Assembly (NCBI GenBank): GCA_041751875.1
Contig: JBGSIC010000029.1
Coordinates: forward strand, 62,001 to 126,000
DNA length: 64,000 nucleotides
Direction: 5' to 3'
DNA from: JBGSIC01 sp041751875
Lineage (GTDB): Bacteria; Bdellovibrionota; FAC87; UBA2466; JACKAF01
A model generated the notes under the pieces. That model saw only the letters and a list, made by a program, of their open reading frames with translations, was not told the origin of the DNA and ran no database searches. Position numbers and translations under genes: made by a program. This document shows positions 1 to 8,260 of this stretch, piece by piece (the first letter of the stretch is position 1; each line of letters starts with the position of its first letter).

Positions 1-95
1 CGGAAAAAAAGGCGAAGCCTAGCGAAAAGAAGGCCAAAAAGCCCAAGGGTAAAGCAAAAGACGACGAAGAAGAAGTCGACGAGCTGGAGGTTTAA
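1..95 (+). CDS. 3' end of an upstream gene (partial), charged C-terminal tail
   Basis: Only the last 30 or so codons are inside the window, in the frame that starts at base 3 and stops with TAA at 93-95. They encode a low-complexity tail, lysine/proline-rich and then strongly acidic, ending in ELEV. The stop abuts the ATG of the topoisomerase VI A gene without a gap, so the two are surely co-transcribed. Subunits A and B of topoisomerase VI are usually adjacent, so this is probably the C-terminus of the B (ATPase) subunit; that identity is inferred from position alone, since no conserved domain is visible here. Confidence 0.6.
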   Translation, partial: EKKAKPSEKKAKKPKGKAKDDEEEVDELEV

Positions 96-1235
96 ATGAC
101 AGAAACAGATATCCCAAAAGTGAGTAAGGCTCTTTGTCAGCGCTTATTAACCGACCTGGAGAACGCACGACGCCCGGTAATGGAAGCGATCAAGTGCTCT
201 CTCGATAACGCTATCTATTCGCCAAAGGTCGGCTACCTCACGCCGGGAGATAAGAGAGTACGTACCGAACTTAACGTCAGTTCTGTGCAGAAAATGTCGC
301 GTGCCATTTTCCTCTTGGAGATACTTCTGCGCAACGTAGACACGGGTGCGGTAAACACGAAACGCGAACTCTATTACATCGCAAAAGGTGAAGTAAAACA
401 CTCGCCCGATCTCAAGCCTTTGGATTTCGCTTCGCAGGAAGAAAGCGATTCCATTATTGATTTCATTTGCGAAATGCTCGTTTGTTACCGAGAAGAACTA
501 AACTGTTTTGCGAACGATCGCGGCGGCCAAACCTATTCAGAAGCGTTGGTGGTTACCGAGACCTTGCCGGATGGGAGCAAGGCTCAAGTAGATCTTGGCT
601 CTTTGGGAACGACACCCTTCCAGCCAAAGAACCGACCCCAAAGCTTGAAGCTTAAAGCCAAGAAGAAAATCGATTTCTGCTTAGTTGTGGAATCGGAAGG
701 TACGGCTAACACCTTTGTCGCCAATGGGTTCTGTCGGCGTAACAAGGCTATCTTAGTGGGTGCACAAGGGGTTCCTAGTAACGCGGTTCGTGGATGGGTG
801 AAGCTCATTCAAGAAGAACTTAGCGTTCCTATTTATTTCTTTGGTGATCTGGACGCCTATACTCTTCAAAATATTTATCGCACCCTGAAGGCGGGATCAG
901 CAGCCAGTTTGATACGCAATTCGGATTTCTCTGCTCCTAAAGTCCATTTTCTCGGTGTGCTCCCCGAAGACATCAAAAAGTATGATTTGCATGACTACGA
1001 AGTAAGAGAAGCTGACTTGCAGGAAGCTCGTGCTCTTAAGAAGGCCCGAGACGCCCTAGAGAACGATCCCTTTTTCAAAGATCCTAAAAATAAGGATCTC
1101 GCCAACATTCTCAAGTGGCTCTTGAAGAACAAGCGCCGTTGCGAGCAACAGGCATTCTTCATGGTTGATCCGCGCGATCCGACTCGCCCGGAGAAAATCA
1201 TCATCGATAAGATCAGAAGAAAGAATTACGTCTGA
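96..1235 (+). CDS. top6A: DNA topoisomerase VI subunit A (Spo11/Top6A family)
   Basis: Type IIB topoisomerase catalytic subunit, which cuts both DNA strands through a tyrosine-5'-phosphate link while the B subunit binds ATP. At residues 89-94 the protein has KRELYY, the Spo11/Top6A winged-helix motif carrying the catalytic tyrosine. A Toprim domain follows, with the VESEG glutamate near residues 199-201 and a DLD metal-binding pair at 251-253, then the family-typical FLGV...DIKKYDL and CEQQAF stretches. At 379 residues the length is normal for the family. The ATG directly follows the stop of the upstream gene, which is probably subunit B. Topo VI is mainly archaeal and plant and is found in only some bacteria, so this gene is a lineage marker. 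I am confident of the family and less so of the in vivo role. Confidence 0.9.
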   Translation: MTETDIPKVSKALCQRLLTDLENARRPVMEAIKCSLDNAIYSPKVGYLTPGDKRVRTELNVSSVQKMSRAIFLLEILLRNVDTGAVNTKRELYYIAKGEVKHSPDLKPLDFASQEESDSIIDFICEMLVCYREELNCFANDRGGQTYSEALVVTETLPDGSKAQVDLGSLGTTPFQPKNRPQSLKLKAKKKIDFCLVVESEGTANTFVANGFCRRNKAILVGAQGVPSNAVRGWVKLIQEELSVPIYFFGDLDAYTLQNIYRTLKAGSAASLIRNSDFSAPKVHFLGVLPEDIKKYDLHDYEVREADLQEARALKKARDALENDPFFKDPKNKDLANILKWLLKNKRRCEQQAFFMVDPRDPTRPEKIIIDKIRRKNYV

Positions 1236-1295
1236 GCGAGAAACCACTCGCAAAAAGAATAGAGCGAGCCCCGTTTCGTCCAACCAAATTCAGCC

Positions 1296-1346
1296 CTTAG
1301 GCCGGGCTTCGCCCGGCCGTCTGGCAAAGGTGCCAGGCCGCCTAAG
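1296..1346. repeat. nested inverted repeat (cloverleaf-like) between top6A and pcrA
   Basis: An outer stem CTTAGGC (1296-1302) pairs with GCCTAAG (1340-1346). Inside lie two further perfect hairpins: GCCGGGC/GCCCGGC (1301-1307 with 1311-1317, TTC loop) and CTGGCA/TGCCAG (1321-1326 with 1331-1336). There is no T-tract, so it is not a classical terminator. It shares the string AAGGTGCCAGG, on the opposite strand, with the hairpin at 14618-14672, which suggests a REP-like extragenic family. Confidence 0.7.
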
Positions 1347-1385
1347 CTATGGTAGACCTTGCTCTATTTGGCGGGAGGAACCCTT

Positions 1386-3659
1386 TTGGACTATCTGCGT
1401 GGACTAAACGAAAAGCAGCGGCTGGCCGTGGAATACGGCAACGGCCCACTTTTAGTTTTGGCTGGGGCAGGCTCCGGCAAAACCCGGGTTCTTACGCACC
1501 GGATTGCCCATCTGATTGCGCACCATCGGGTTGATCCGATGCAGATCTTCGCTGTGACCTTCACGAATAAAGCAGCCGCTGAAATGCGGGGACGAGTGCA
1601 AAAGCTGCTCAGCCAGCATTTCAACTGGAATATTAGTGAACGTGAACTCTGGGTTAGCACTTTCCATTCCGCGTGCGTACGCATTCTGCGCTCAGACATC
1701 CAACACCTGGGCTACAATCCTCAATTTACGATTTACGACGACTCGGATCAGCTATCGGTCATCAAAGCGGCGATGAAGGAACTTAAGATCGCTGAGCAGA
1801 CGATGAGTGCGAAGGCCATTCAATCGCGCATCAATAAGATAAAAAATGATGGAGATGATCACTCCACTTACCGTTCTCAATACGGTGGCCCCCAGGAAGA
1901 TGCATTCGTGCGGGTCTTTGAAAGATACGCGCAGGCTCTACAGCTTTCTTCTGCTCTCGATTTTGCCGATCTTATTCTACTTGTTGTGAGGCTTTTCCAG
2001 AGAAACCCTCGTGTTTTAAAAGGGTACCAAGAACGATTCCAACACGTTTTGATCGATGAATACCAAGATACGAACCGGTGTCAGTATTTGTTTATGAAGC
2101 TCCTCGCAGGGGAGAGAGCCAATATTTGCGCCGTGGGCGACGAGGACCAGTCTATCTATCGATGGCGCGGAGCGGATATCTCGAACATTCTAAATTTTGA
2201 ACAAGATTATCCGAATGCGCAAATCTTTAAGCTCGAAGAAAATTACCGCTCCACAAAAAATATTATTGAAGCGGCTAGCAGGGTCATTTCCCACAATACA
2301 GAGCGTAGAGATAAAGAGCTTTGGACTCAGAATGGGCAGGGCGAGAAGATTAATCTGATTGAGGCTTACGATGAGCATGATGAAGCGTTAAAGGTGAGCG
2401 CGGAAATCAGTGCTCGCTTGGGGCAGAATATTTCGCTCAACCAAATGGCTATCTTCTATCGTACCAATGCGCAGTCGCGTGTGATCGAAGATACAATGCG
2501 TGCTAAGGGCGTGAACTACCAGATTTTCGGTGGGCTTAAGTTCTACGCCCGTCTGGAAATCAAGGACGCATTGGCCTACCTGCGGCTCTTGGTGAACCCA
2601 GACGACGATGTTAGTTTTCGGCGTATTGTGAACGTACCTGCGCGAGGGATTGGGGCAAAGTCTCTGGAAAAACTTGCTAGCCGAGCCTCTGAGTTAGGAA
2701 TTAGTCACCTAGCACTTCTTCTGCAAATCTTTGAAGGCAAGCAGCAAGTCGATCTCGGGCGAGGCGTGAAAAATTTCAAAACTTTTTACGATATCTTACT
2801 TAGCCTGAGAAAGTCGTATGAAAATCTTTTGCCCTCTGACCTTTTAAGTGTGGTTTTAGAAGACTCGGGCTACCGCGAAAGTTTGGCGCAGGAAAAAACC
2901 GTCGAATCACAAAGTCGCTTAGAGAACTTGGCGGAGCTAAAGCAAAGTATCGTCGAGTATGAGCTGCGAGTGGGCGCAGATAATCCTAACGCTCCAATTA
3001 CTCTTGAGGGTTTTCTCCAAGAAATCGCGCTTGTTTCTGATACGGACAAGTTTGATCCCGAAGCGCCGGCTCTCAAAATGATGACCATCCACATGGCGAA
3101 AGGGCTCGAATTCGATTTCGTGTCCATCGTGGGCCTGGAAGAAGAACTTTTCCCTAGCGTGCGTGCTTGGGAGGCTGAAGATCCGGCTAATGTGGAAGAA
3201 GAGCGACGCCTTTTCTATGTCGCGATGACTCGGGCACGAAGAGCCCTGAGCCTCTTTTTTGCGAAAAATCGAACCGTGTTTGGAACCAGCCACTTTCGCG
3301 TCACTAGTCGCTTTGTGGAGGAAATACCCCCAGAGTATGTGGAACTGCATAAGGCGGATTATTTTTCTCGCCGCCGAGGGGGAGGAATAGGGCGTCCGGG
3401 GCTTCCGGGCAGGTCGCTTCAAGATCTCGATGAAGATTTTGATCAATCCAGTCTTTATGAAGGTGCCTACACCGATATCGATGGCGAGAGTGACGGTGAC
3501 GATGAGGACGGCTTAAGGGCTGGTAACCGTGTGGTCCATCCCATTTTTGGAGAAGGAATCGTGCGTAAAGTCTACGGAGCAGACAAGCTTTTGGTCGAGT
3601 TTGCAGGCCGCGGAGTGAAGAAAATCTCACGCAAATTTAGTCAATTAAAGGGTGTCTGA
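1386..3659 (+). CDS. pcrA: ATP-dependent DNA helicase PcrA/UvrD
   Basis: Superfamily 1A 3'-5' helicase used in excision repair, in clearing replication-transcription conflicts and in removing recombinase. Walker A AGAGSGKT lies near residue 26-33 and Walker B DEYQD at about 224. QSIYRWRG, the motif IV-VI blocks and the late VAMTRA motif follow in order. The C-terminus carries an acidic linker and then a Tudor-like KOW module (VVHPIFGEGIV to the end), the RNA-polymerase-binding tail of PcrA/UvrD. The start is taken as TTG at 1386, 7 nt behind a GGAGG at 1374-1378, giving MDYLRGLNEKQ, which aligns with other PcrA N-termini; a more upstream TTG at 1359 is open but poorly placed. About 757 residues. 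Confidence 0.95.
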   Translation: MDYLRGLNEKQRLAVEYGNGPLLVLAGAGSGKTRVLTHRIAHLIAHHRVDPMQIFAVTFTNKAAAEMRGRVQKLLSQHFNWNISERELWVSTFHSACVRILRSDIQHLGYNPQFTIYDDSDQLSVIKAAMKELKIAEQTMSAKAIQSRINKIKNDGDDHSTYRSQYGGPQEDAFVRVFERYAQALQLSSALDFADLILLVVRLFQRNPRVLKGYQERFQHVLIDEYQDTNRCQYLFMKLLAGERANICAVGDEDQSIYRWRGADISNILNFEQDYPNAQIFKLEENYRSTKNIIEAASRVISHNTERRDKELWTQNGQGEKINLIEAYDEHDEALKVSAEISARLGQNISLNQMAIFYRTNAQSRVIEDTMRAKGVNYQIFGGLKFYARLEIKDALAYLRLLVNPDDDVSFRRIVNVPARGIGAKSLEKLASRASELGISHLALLLQIFEGKQQVDLGRGVKNFKTFYDILLSLRKSYENLLPSDLLSVVLEDSGYRESLAQEKTVESQSRLENLAELKQSIVEYELRVGADNPNAPITLEGFLQEIALVSDTDKFDPEAPALKMMTIHMAKGLEFDFVSIVGLEEELFPSVRAWEAEDPANVEEERRLFYVAMTRARRALSLFFAKNRTVFGTSHFRVTSRFVEEIPPEYVELHKADYFSRRRGGGIGRPGLPGRSLQDLDEDFDQSSLYEGAYTDIDGESDGDDEDGLRAGNRVVHPIFGEGIVRKVYGADKLLVEFAGRGVKKISRKFSQLKGV

Positions 3660-3729
3660 GCTGAAGCTTCGAAAGCTTGCAAGCCCTGGAGTGGGGCTGT
3701 AGAACACCTTTTTGGAAAAAATGTGCCCT

Positions 3730-4041
3730 ATGAGTGAAGAGCGTTTAAGCAAAGAGACCGTAGAACATATTGCACGTTTGGCTCGTTTGGAGCTTTCTAG
3801 TGCAGAACTTGCCCTATATCAAGATCGTCTCGGCCGAGTTTTGGGCTACGTGAAAGAATTAAGCTCCGTAAAGACGGACCCTAAAGCCGTGGTACAGCAC
3901 GTTCCGCGCGATGTTGTCGCGCTGAGAGAAGATCGCGTGCTCGATTTTGCAAACACCCGGAAACTTTTGGCAAATGCTCCGGAAAAGTCCGAAGATTCTT
4001 TTCTTTTACCTGCTGTACTAGATGGGTCGAATGAAAATTAA
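3730..4041 (+). CDS. gatC: Asp-tRNA(Asn)/Glu-tRNA(Gln) amidotransferase subunit C
   Basis: Small stabilising subunit of the GatCAB complex, which converts misacylated Glu-tRNA(Gln) and/or Asp-tRNA(Asn) to the amides. The N-terminal HIARLARLELS helix and the downstream VVALREDRV segment are characteristic of GatC, and about 103 residues is the usual size. ATG 3730 (MSEERLSKET) is preferred; ATG 3721 and TTG 3712 are also in frame and the ribosome-binding signal (GGAAAA) does not decide between them. Its 3' end overlaps gatA by about 20 bases, so the two are translationally coupled. Confidence 0.92.
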   Translation: MSEERLSKETVEHIARLARLELSSAELALYQDRLGRVLGYVKELSSVKTDPKAVVQHVPRDVVALREDRVLDFANTRKLLANAPEKSEDSFLLPAVLDGSNEN

Positions 4042-5497
4042 TGAATGGAATATCGATAGTCTGACGGGAGCGTATCGTAAGCGCAGTCTATCTCCCGTGG
4101 AAGTCGCCAAGTATTGTTTGAGTGCGATCGAAAAGCGAGGGAAAGACCTCAATTGCTTTTTACAGGTGCGTGAAGATGCGGTTTTGGCGAGCGCGGAAGA
4201 TCTGGAAAAGAAGTTCAATGACAAAGCGAAACTCCCTTTGTACGGCGTTCCCATCGCGATTAAAGACAATTTTTTGGTAGATGGGTGGCAAGCCACAGCG
4301 GCTTCAAAAATTTTGCAAGGTTATGTTTCACCTTACACAGCTACAAGCGTGGAACGCTTAGAAGCGGCTGGAGCGTTGATTATAGGGAAAACCAACCTCG
4401 ACGAATTTGCCATGGGCTCTTCGAACGAAAATAGTGCCTATGGTCCTGTCAAAAATCCCTGGGACACTTCGCGCGTGCCCGGTGGATCCAGCGGTGGTTC
4501 AGCGGCTGCGGTCGCCGCCCATTTATGCTGGGGAGCGCTGGGAACCGACACGGGGGGCTCGATTCGTCAGCCTGCGAGCCTTTGCGGTGTGGTTGGTCTC
4601 AAACCCACTTATGGAAGAGTCAGCCGATATGGTGTTATCGCGTTCGCCAGCTCGCTAGACCAGGTAGGACCATTTGGCCGTTCGGTGAATGACGTAGCCC
4701 GAATGATGGAGGCGATGGCGGGCTACGATCGCAAGGATGCCACGAGTTCGCGTTCCGTCGTTCCTGTTTACACGGAAAGCGTCGCTCGCGCCTCGGCAAA
4801 AAATGCGCGGTTTGGCGTCGCTAAAGAGCTCTTAGAAGGTCTGGATCCCGAAGTAAGGCAAAGCTTTGATCTCTTAGTTCAGACGATGGTAGCAAACGGT
4901 GCGAAGGTGGTGGATGTGAGCCTTCCTCACAGTCGCTACGCTCTTTCTACTTACTATTTAATTGCCCCTTCAGAAGCGAGCAGCAATTTGGCTCGTTATG
5001 ACGGCATTCATTACGGGTATCGATCTAAGGGATCGCGAGGCGAACTCGAGCAGGTTTATTTGAAGAGCCGTGGCGAAGGGTTTGGCCCCGAAGTAAAACT
5101 GCGGATCATGCTAGGCACTTACGCCCTTAGTGCGGGTTACTACGACGCCTATTACGGCAAAGCGAACCAAGTGCGTCAGCTAATTAGCCAAGATTTTGTG
5201 CAGGCGTTTGAAAAATGCGATTGCGTCCTGATGCCTACTTCGCCTTCAGTGGCTTTCAAATTCGGTGAGAAAGCGGCCGATCCTTTGAAAATGTACGCAT
5301 CAGACGTTTGTACGCTTCCGATTAACCTTGCGGGTCTACCTTCGGTATCAGTTCCCAGTGGGCTAAGCTCAGATAAGTTGCCCATCGGAGTACAGTTCGT
5401 GGGAAGACATTTTGAAGAACAAAGAATTTTGGATTTAGCGGCAGCGTATGAAAAATTACGCGGCCCCTTTCCCATTGCTCCGGGGGTCAGGGAATGA
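4022..5497 (+). CDS. gatA: Asp-tRNA(Asn)/Glu-tRNA(Gln) amidotransferase subunit A
   Basis: Amidase-signature subunit that releases ammonia from glutamine or asparagine for GatB. The Ser-cisSer-Lys triad is visible as Lys81 (PIAIKDNF), Ser156 in GGSSGGSAAAV and Ser180 in GTDTGGSIRQP. At 491 residues it is full length. The gene starts inside gatC (ATG 4022, or ATG 4031, three codons later) and ends in an ATGA overlap with gatB, giving a tight gatC-gatA-gatB operon behind pcrA. Whether the complex serves tRNA-Gln, tRNA-Asn or both depends on glutaminyl- and asparaginyl-tRNA synthetases that are outside this window. Confidence 0.96.
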   Translation: MGRMKINEWNIDSLTGAYRKRSLSPVEVAKYCLSAIEKRGKDLNCFLQVREDAVLASAEDLEKKFNDKAKLPLYGVPIAIKDNFLVDGWQATAASKILQGYVSPYTATSVERLEAAGALIIGKTNLDEFAMGSSNENSAYGPVKNPWDTSRVPGGSSGGSAAAVAAHLCWGALGTDTGGSIRQPASLCGVVGLKPTYGRVSRYGVIAFASSLDQVGPFGRSVNDVARMMEAMAGYDRKDATSSRSVVPVYTESVARASAKNARFGVAKELLEGLDPEVRQSFDLLVQTMVANGAKVVDVSLPHSRYALSTYYLIAPSEASSNLARYDGIHYGYRSKGSRGELEQVYLKSRGEGFGPEVKLRIMLGTYALSAGYYDAYYGKANQVRQLISQDFVQAFEKCDCVLMPTSPSVAFKFGEKAADPLKMYASDVCTLPINLAGLPSVSVPSGLSSDKLPIGVQFVGRHFEEQRILDLAAAYEKLRGPFPIAPGVRE

Positions 5498-6933
5498 CAG
5501 ATCTTGGAAATTGGGAATCGGTCATTGGTCTGGAAGTTCACGCACAACTTCTTACGGCCAGCAAAATGTTTTGCAGTTGTAAGAATGCGTATGGCGGGAC
5601 GCCCAACTCACGTATTTGTCCGGTCTGTAGCGGGCAGCCGGGTCCTCTTCCGGTAATCAACCAGGTTGCTGTCATGTTGGGGCTGCGTGCGGCTCTTGCC
5701 ATCAACGCGGAAGTGCATCTCACGAGTATTTTTGCGCGCAAAAATTATTTCTATCCCGACCTTCCCAAGGGCTACCAAATTAGCCAGTACGAAAGTCCTT
5801 TTTGCACAAAAGGTAAAATTCACATTCGATTTAAGGACGGTACCAGCAAGGACATCGGAGTGACCCGCATTCATTTTGAAGAAGACGCGGGTAAGAATAT
5901 TCATCGTGCGACAACCACGGAAGTGGATCTTAATCGTGCAGGTGTGCCGCTTATCGAAATTGTGAGCGAGCCGGACATGCGCACTCCTGAAGAAGCAGGA
6001 CTTTATTTGCGTGCGTTACATACTTTGCTGCGCTACGCGGAAGTGACCGACGGTGACATGGAAAAGGGAAACTTTCGTTGCGACGCGAATGTTTCCGTAC
6101 GTCCGAAAGGCCAGGAAGAATTTGGGACCAAGGTAGAGTTAAAAAATATTAACTCCTTTCGTTATGTAGAAAAAGCGATTGCTTACGAAGTTCAGAGGCA
6201 GATTCAAGCGATAGAAACTGGAGAAAAGATTATCCAGCAAACGCGCGGATGGAACTCGACAAAGAACGTCAGTGAAGTCATGCGCGAAAAAGAACAAGCC
6301 CACGACTACCGGTACTTCCCGGAGCCGGATTTGCCGCCCCTGGTCGTCTCGGAAGCCTGGCTTAAGGAAATTGCGTCCAAAATGCCCGAACTACCTGAGG
6401 CGCGGTGTAAACGGCTTGGCGAGGAAAATGGTCTTTCGGATTATGATGCGGCGGTCCTCACCAGTAGCCGCGAACTTGCCGATTTTTACGAAGCGGTGAG
6501 CCGCAAAACGAAAGAACCCAAACAAAGTGCGAATTGGGTGATGAATGAGCTGCTCGGACGGCTCAACGCAGTAGGCAAAGACATCGTAGACACTCCGGTT
6601 TCCGCTGATGGCTTGGCTTCTTTGATCTCTAAAGTGCAGAGTGGTGAAATAAGCGGTAAAATAGCAAAGATGGTCTTTGAACAAATGTTCGAGACCAAGA
6701 AGTCTGCCGACGATATCATCCGAGAACAGGGATTAGTACAGATCAGTGATGCAGGGGCTTTGGAGCCCGTTGTATTGCGGGTCATTGCGGCAAACCCTGA
6801 ACAGGTGGCGTCTTACAAGGCAGGCAAGACCAAGCTCATTGGATTCTTTGTCGGCCAAGTGATGAAAGAGACACAAGGGCAGGCCAATCCGGGCTTGGTG
6901 AACGAGCTAGTAAAAAAACTTCTCGACGCTTAG
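5494..6933 (+). CDS. gatB: Asp-tRNA(Asn)/Glu-tRNA(Gln) amidotransferase subunit B
   Basis: tRNA-binding kinase/transamidase subunit of GatCAB: it phosphorylates the misacylated side chain and accepts ammonia through the tunnel from GatA. Begins VIGLEVHAQL, the GatB signature, with the CSCKNAYGGTPNSRICPVC zinc-binding region right after and the DLPKGYQISQYE block that follows in all members. The C-terminal GatB/YqeY helical domain runs from about residue 330 to the end. Length 479 is standard. The start codon overlaps the gatA stop by 4 bases. Confidence 0.96.
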   Translation: MTDLGNWESVIGLEVHAQLLTASKMFCSCKNAYGGTPNSRICPVCSGQPGPLPVINQVAVMLGLRAALAINAEVHLTSIFARKNYFYPDLPKGYQISQYESPFCTKGKIHIRFKDGTSKDIGVTRIHFEEDAGKNIHRATTTEVDLNRAGVPLIEIVSEPDMRTPEEAGLYLRALHTLLRYAEVTDGDMEKGNFRCDANVSVRPKGQEEFGTKVELKNINSFRYVEKAIAYEVQRQIQAIETGEKIIQQTRGWNSTKNVSEVMREKEQAHDYRYFPEPDLPPLVVSEAWLKEIASKMPELPEARCKRLGEENGLSDYDAAVLTSSRELADFYEAVSRKTKEPKQSANWVMNELLGRLNAVGKDIVDTPVSADGLASLISKVQSGEISGKIAKMVFEQMFETKKSADDIIREQGLVQISDAGALEPVVLRVIAANPEQVASYKAGKTKLIGFFVGQVMKETQGQANPGLVNELVKKLLDA

Positions 6934-6953
6934 GCGCTTAGTTCCGGAGCCAA

Positions 6954-7964
6954 ATGAAAGCACTGATCACGGGTATTACCGGGCAGGATGGATCCTACCT
7001 CGCCGAATTTTTATTGGAAAAAAAGTACGACGTTTACGGGGTTGTGCGGCGATCCTCTAGTGAAAAGTACGATCGCATTGCACATATTCGCGATCGCATA
7101 AAACTTGTTCAAGCTGATTTGCTTGATCAAGTTTCTCTCTCCCAAGCAATTCAAGAAATTCAGCCGGATGAAATTTACAATCTAGGCGCACAAAGTTTCG
7201 TACCGACATCTTGGGCTCAACCCGTGTTGACCACAGAGTTTACAGGCACGGGTGTTACTCGGATGCTCGAAGCCGTGCGATCAGTTTGTCCGCGCACGCG
7301 CTTTTACCAGGCATCTAGTTCAGAGATGTTCGGAAAAGTTCTAGAATCTCCTCAAAGTGAGAAAACCCCTTTCTATCCGCGTAGTCCGTACGGAGTGGCG
7401 AAGGTGTACGGCCACCACATCACCGTGAACTATCGCGAGAGTTACGGCCTATACGCCGTTTCGGGAATTCTGTTTAACCACGAATCGCCTCGCCGTGGCT
7501 TGGAGTTTGTGACACGCAAAATTACCGACGGTGTGGCGCGCATTAAGGTAGGTCAGGCCAAAGACCTTCGCATGGGAAATCTTGATTCCCACCGTGATTG
7601 GGGCTTTGCCGGCGACTACGTGCGAGCGATGTGGATGATGCTGCAACAGCAAACACCTAAGGATTATGTGGTCGCAACGGGCGTGGCGCATACGGTTCGC
7701 GAGTTTTGTGAAATTGCCTTCGGATATGTGGGTCTCAACTACAAAGATTATGTAGTTGTTGACCCGGAGTTTCTGCGTCCTGCAGAAGTCGATCATTTAT
7801 TGGGCGACGCCAGTAAAGCCAGGAATGAGCTGGGTTGGAAACCTGAAGTGAGCTTCGAAGAGATGATTGAAGCAATGGTAGAGAGCGATCTGAACCGCTA
7901 CGCTCAAGGGCGTGCCGGAAGTGTGAATTCAGTAAAAACGTCCGAAAAATCTTTATCCATTTAA
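6954..7964 (+). CDS. gmd: GDP-mannose 4,6-dehydratase
   Basis: Extended short-chain dehydrogenase converting GDP-mannose to GDP-4-keto-6-deoxymannose, the first step to GDP-fucose, GDP-rhamnose or GDP-perosamine for surface glycans. The NADP-binding TGITGQDGSYL lies at the N-terminus, followed by the SSSEMFG segment, the catalytic YGVAK, and the Gmd-specific FNHESPRRG and MGNLDSHRDWGFAGDYV blocks. Length 336 is typical. GGAG stands about 7 nt before the ATG. No other GDP-sugar gene lies beside it; it sits 20 bases behind gatB and may be read through from that operon. Confidence 0.95.
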   Translation: MKALITGITGQDGSYLAEFLLEKKYDVYGVVRRSSSEKYDRIAHIRDRIKLVQADLLDQVSLSQAIQEIQPDEIYNLGAQSFVPTSWAQPVLTTEFTGTGVTRMLEAVRSVCPRTRFYQASSSEMFGKVLESPQSEKTPFYPRSPYGVAKVYGHHITVNYRESYGLYAVSGILFNHESPRRGLEFVTRKITDGVARIKVGQAKDLRMGNLDSHRDWGFAGDYVRAMWMMLQQQTPKDYVVATGVAHTVREFCEIAFGYVGLNYKDYVVVDPEFLRPAEVDHLLGDASKARNELGWKPEVSFEEMIEAMVESDLNRYAQGRAGSVNSVKTSEKSLSI

Positions 7965-7974
7965 GGTTATAACC

Positions 7975-8253
7975 ATGGAACTTGTCGTCGAGTGCCGAGA
8001 AGGCTATCGGGGTATGGAAATTCCGTGCCGTTTTACGATCGGTGGACGTCAGTTTGAAGTGTCGGAAGTCTTGGACCGCTGGTTGGGAACGCTCGATCGC
8101 TACTTTAAAGTTCAGACCGCAGACGGTTCGCGCTACATTTTGCGACACAAGAATGAGTTAGGTCTTTGGGAACTAACTTTCTATGCTGGCGGCGAAGGTA
8201 GAGAACCCGTTCCACCTTCACATGACTCTTCTTTGCCCAGCGCCGCTCCCTAG
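7975..8253 (+). CDS. small conserved protein of unknown function
   Basis: A 92-residue soluble protein without signal peptide or membrane segment. The core, with EIPCRFTIGGRQFEV, EVLDRWLG, RYFKVQTADGSRYILRH and WELTFY, looks like a compact beta-rich fold of the sort seen in small unannotated proteins of many soil and deltaproteobacterial genomes. The last 18 residues are proline/serine-rich and probably disordered. It starts 10 bases after gmd with a weak AAGG ribosome-binding site, so it is probably co-transcribed. I do not recognise a function. Confidence 0.7.
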   Translation: MELVVECREGYRGMEIPCRFTIGGRQFEVSEVLDRWLGTLDRYFKVQTADGSRYILRHKNELGLWELTFYAGGEGREPVPPSHDSSLPSAAP

Positions 8254-8260
8254 GTCCTAG

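Noticed and set aside
1359..1385. More upstream TTG start for pcrA
   Set aside because: It adds residues that do not align with PcrA and has no ribosome-binding site, whereas TTG 1386 has GGAGG at 7 nt.
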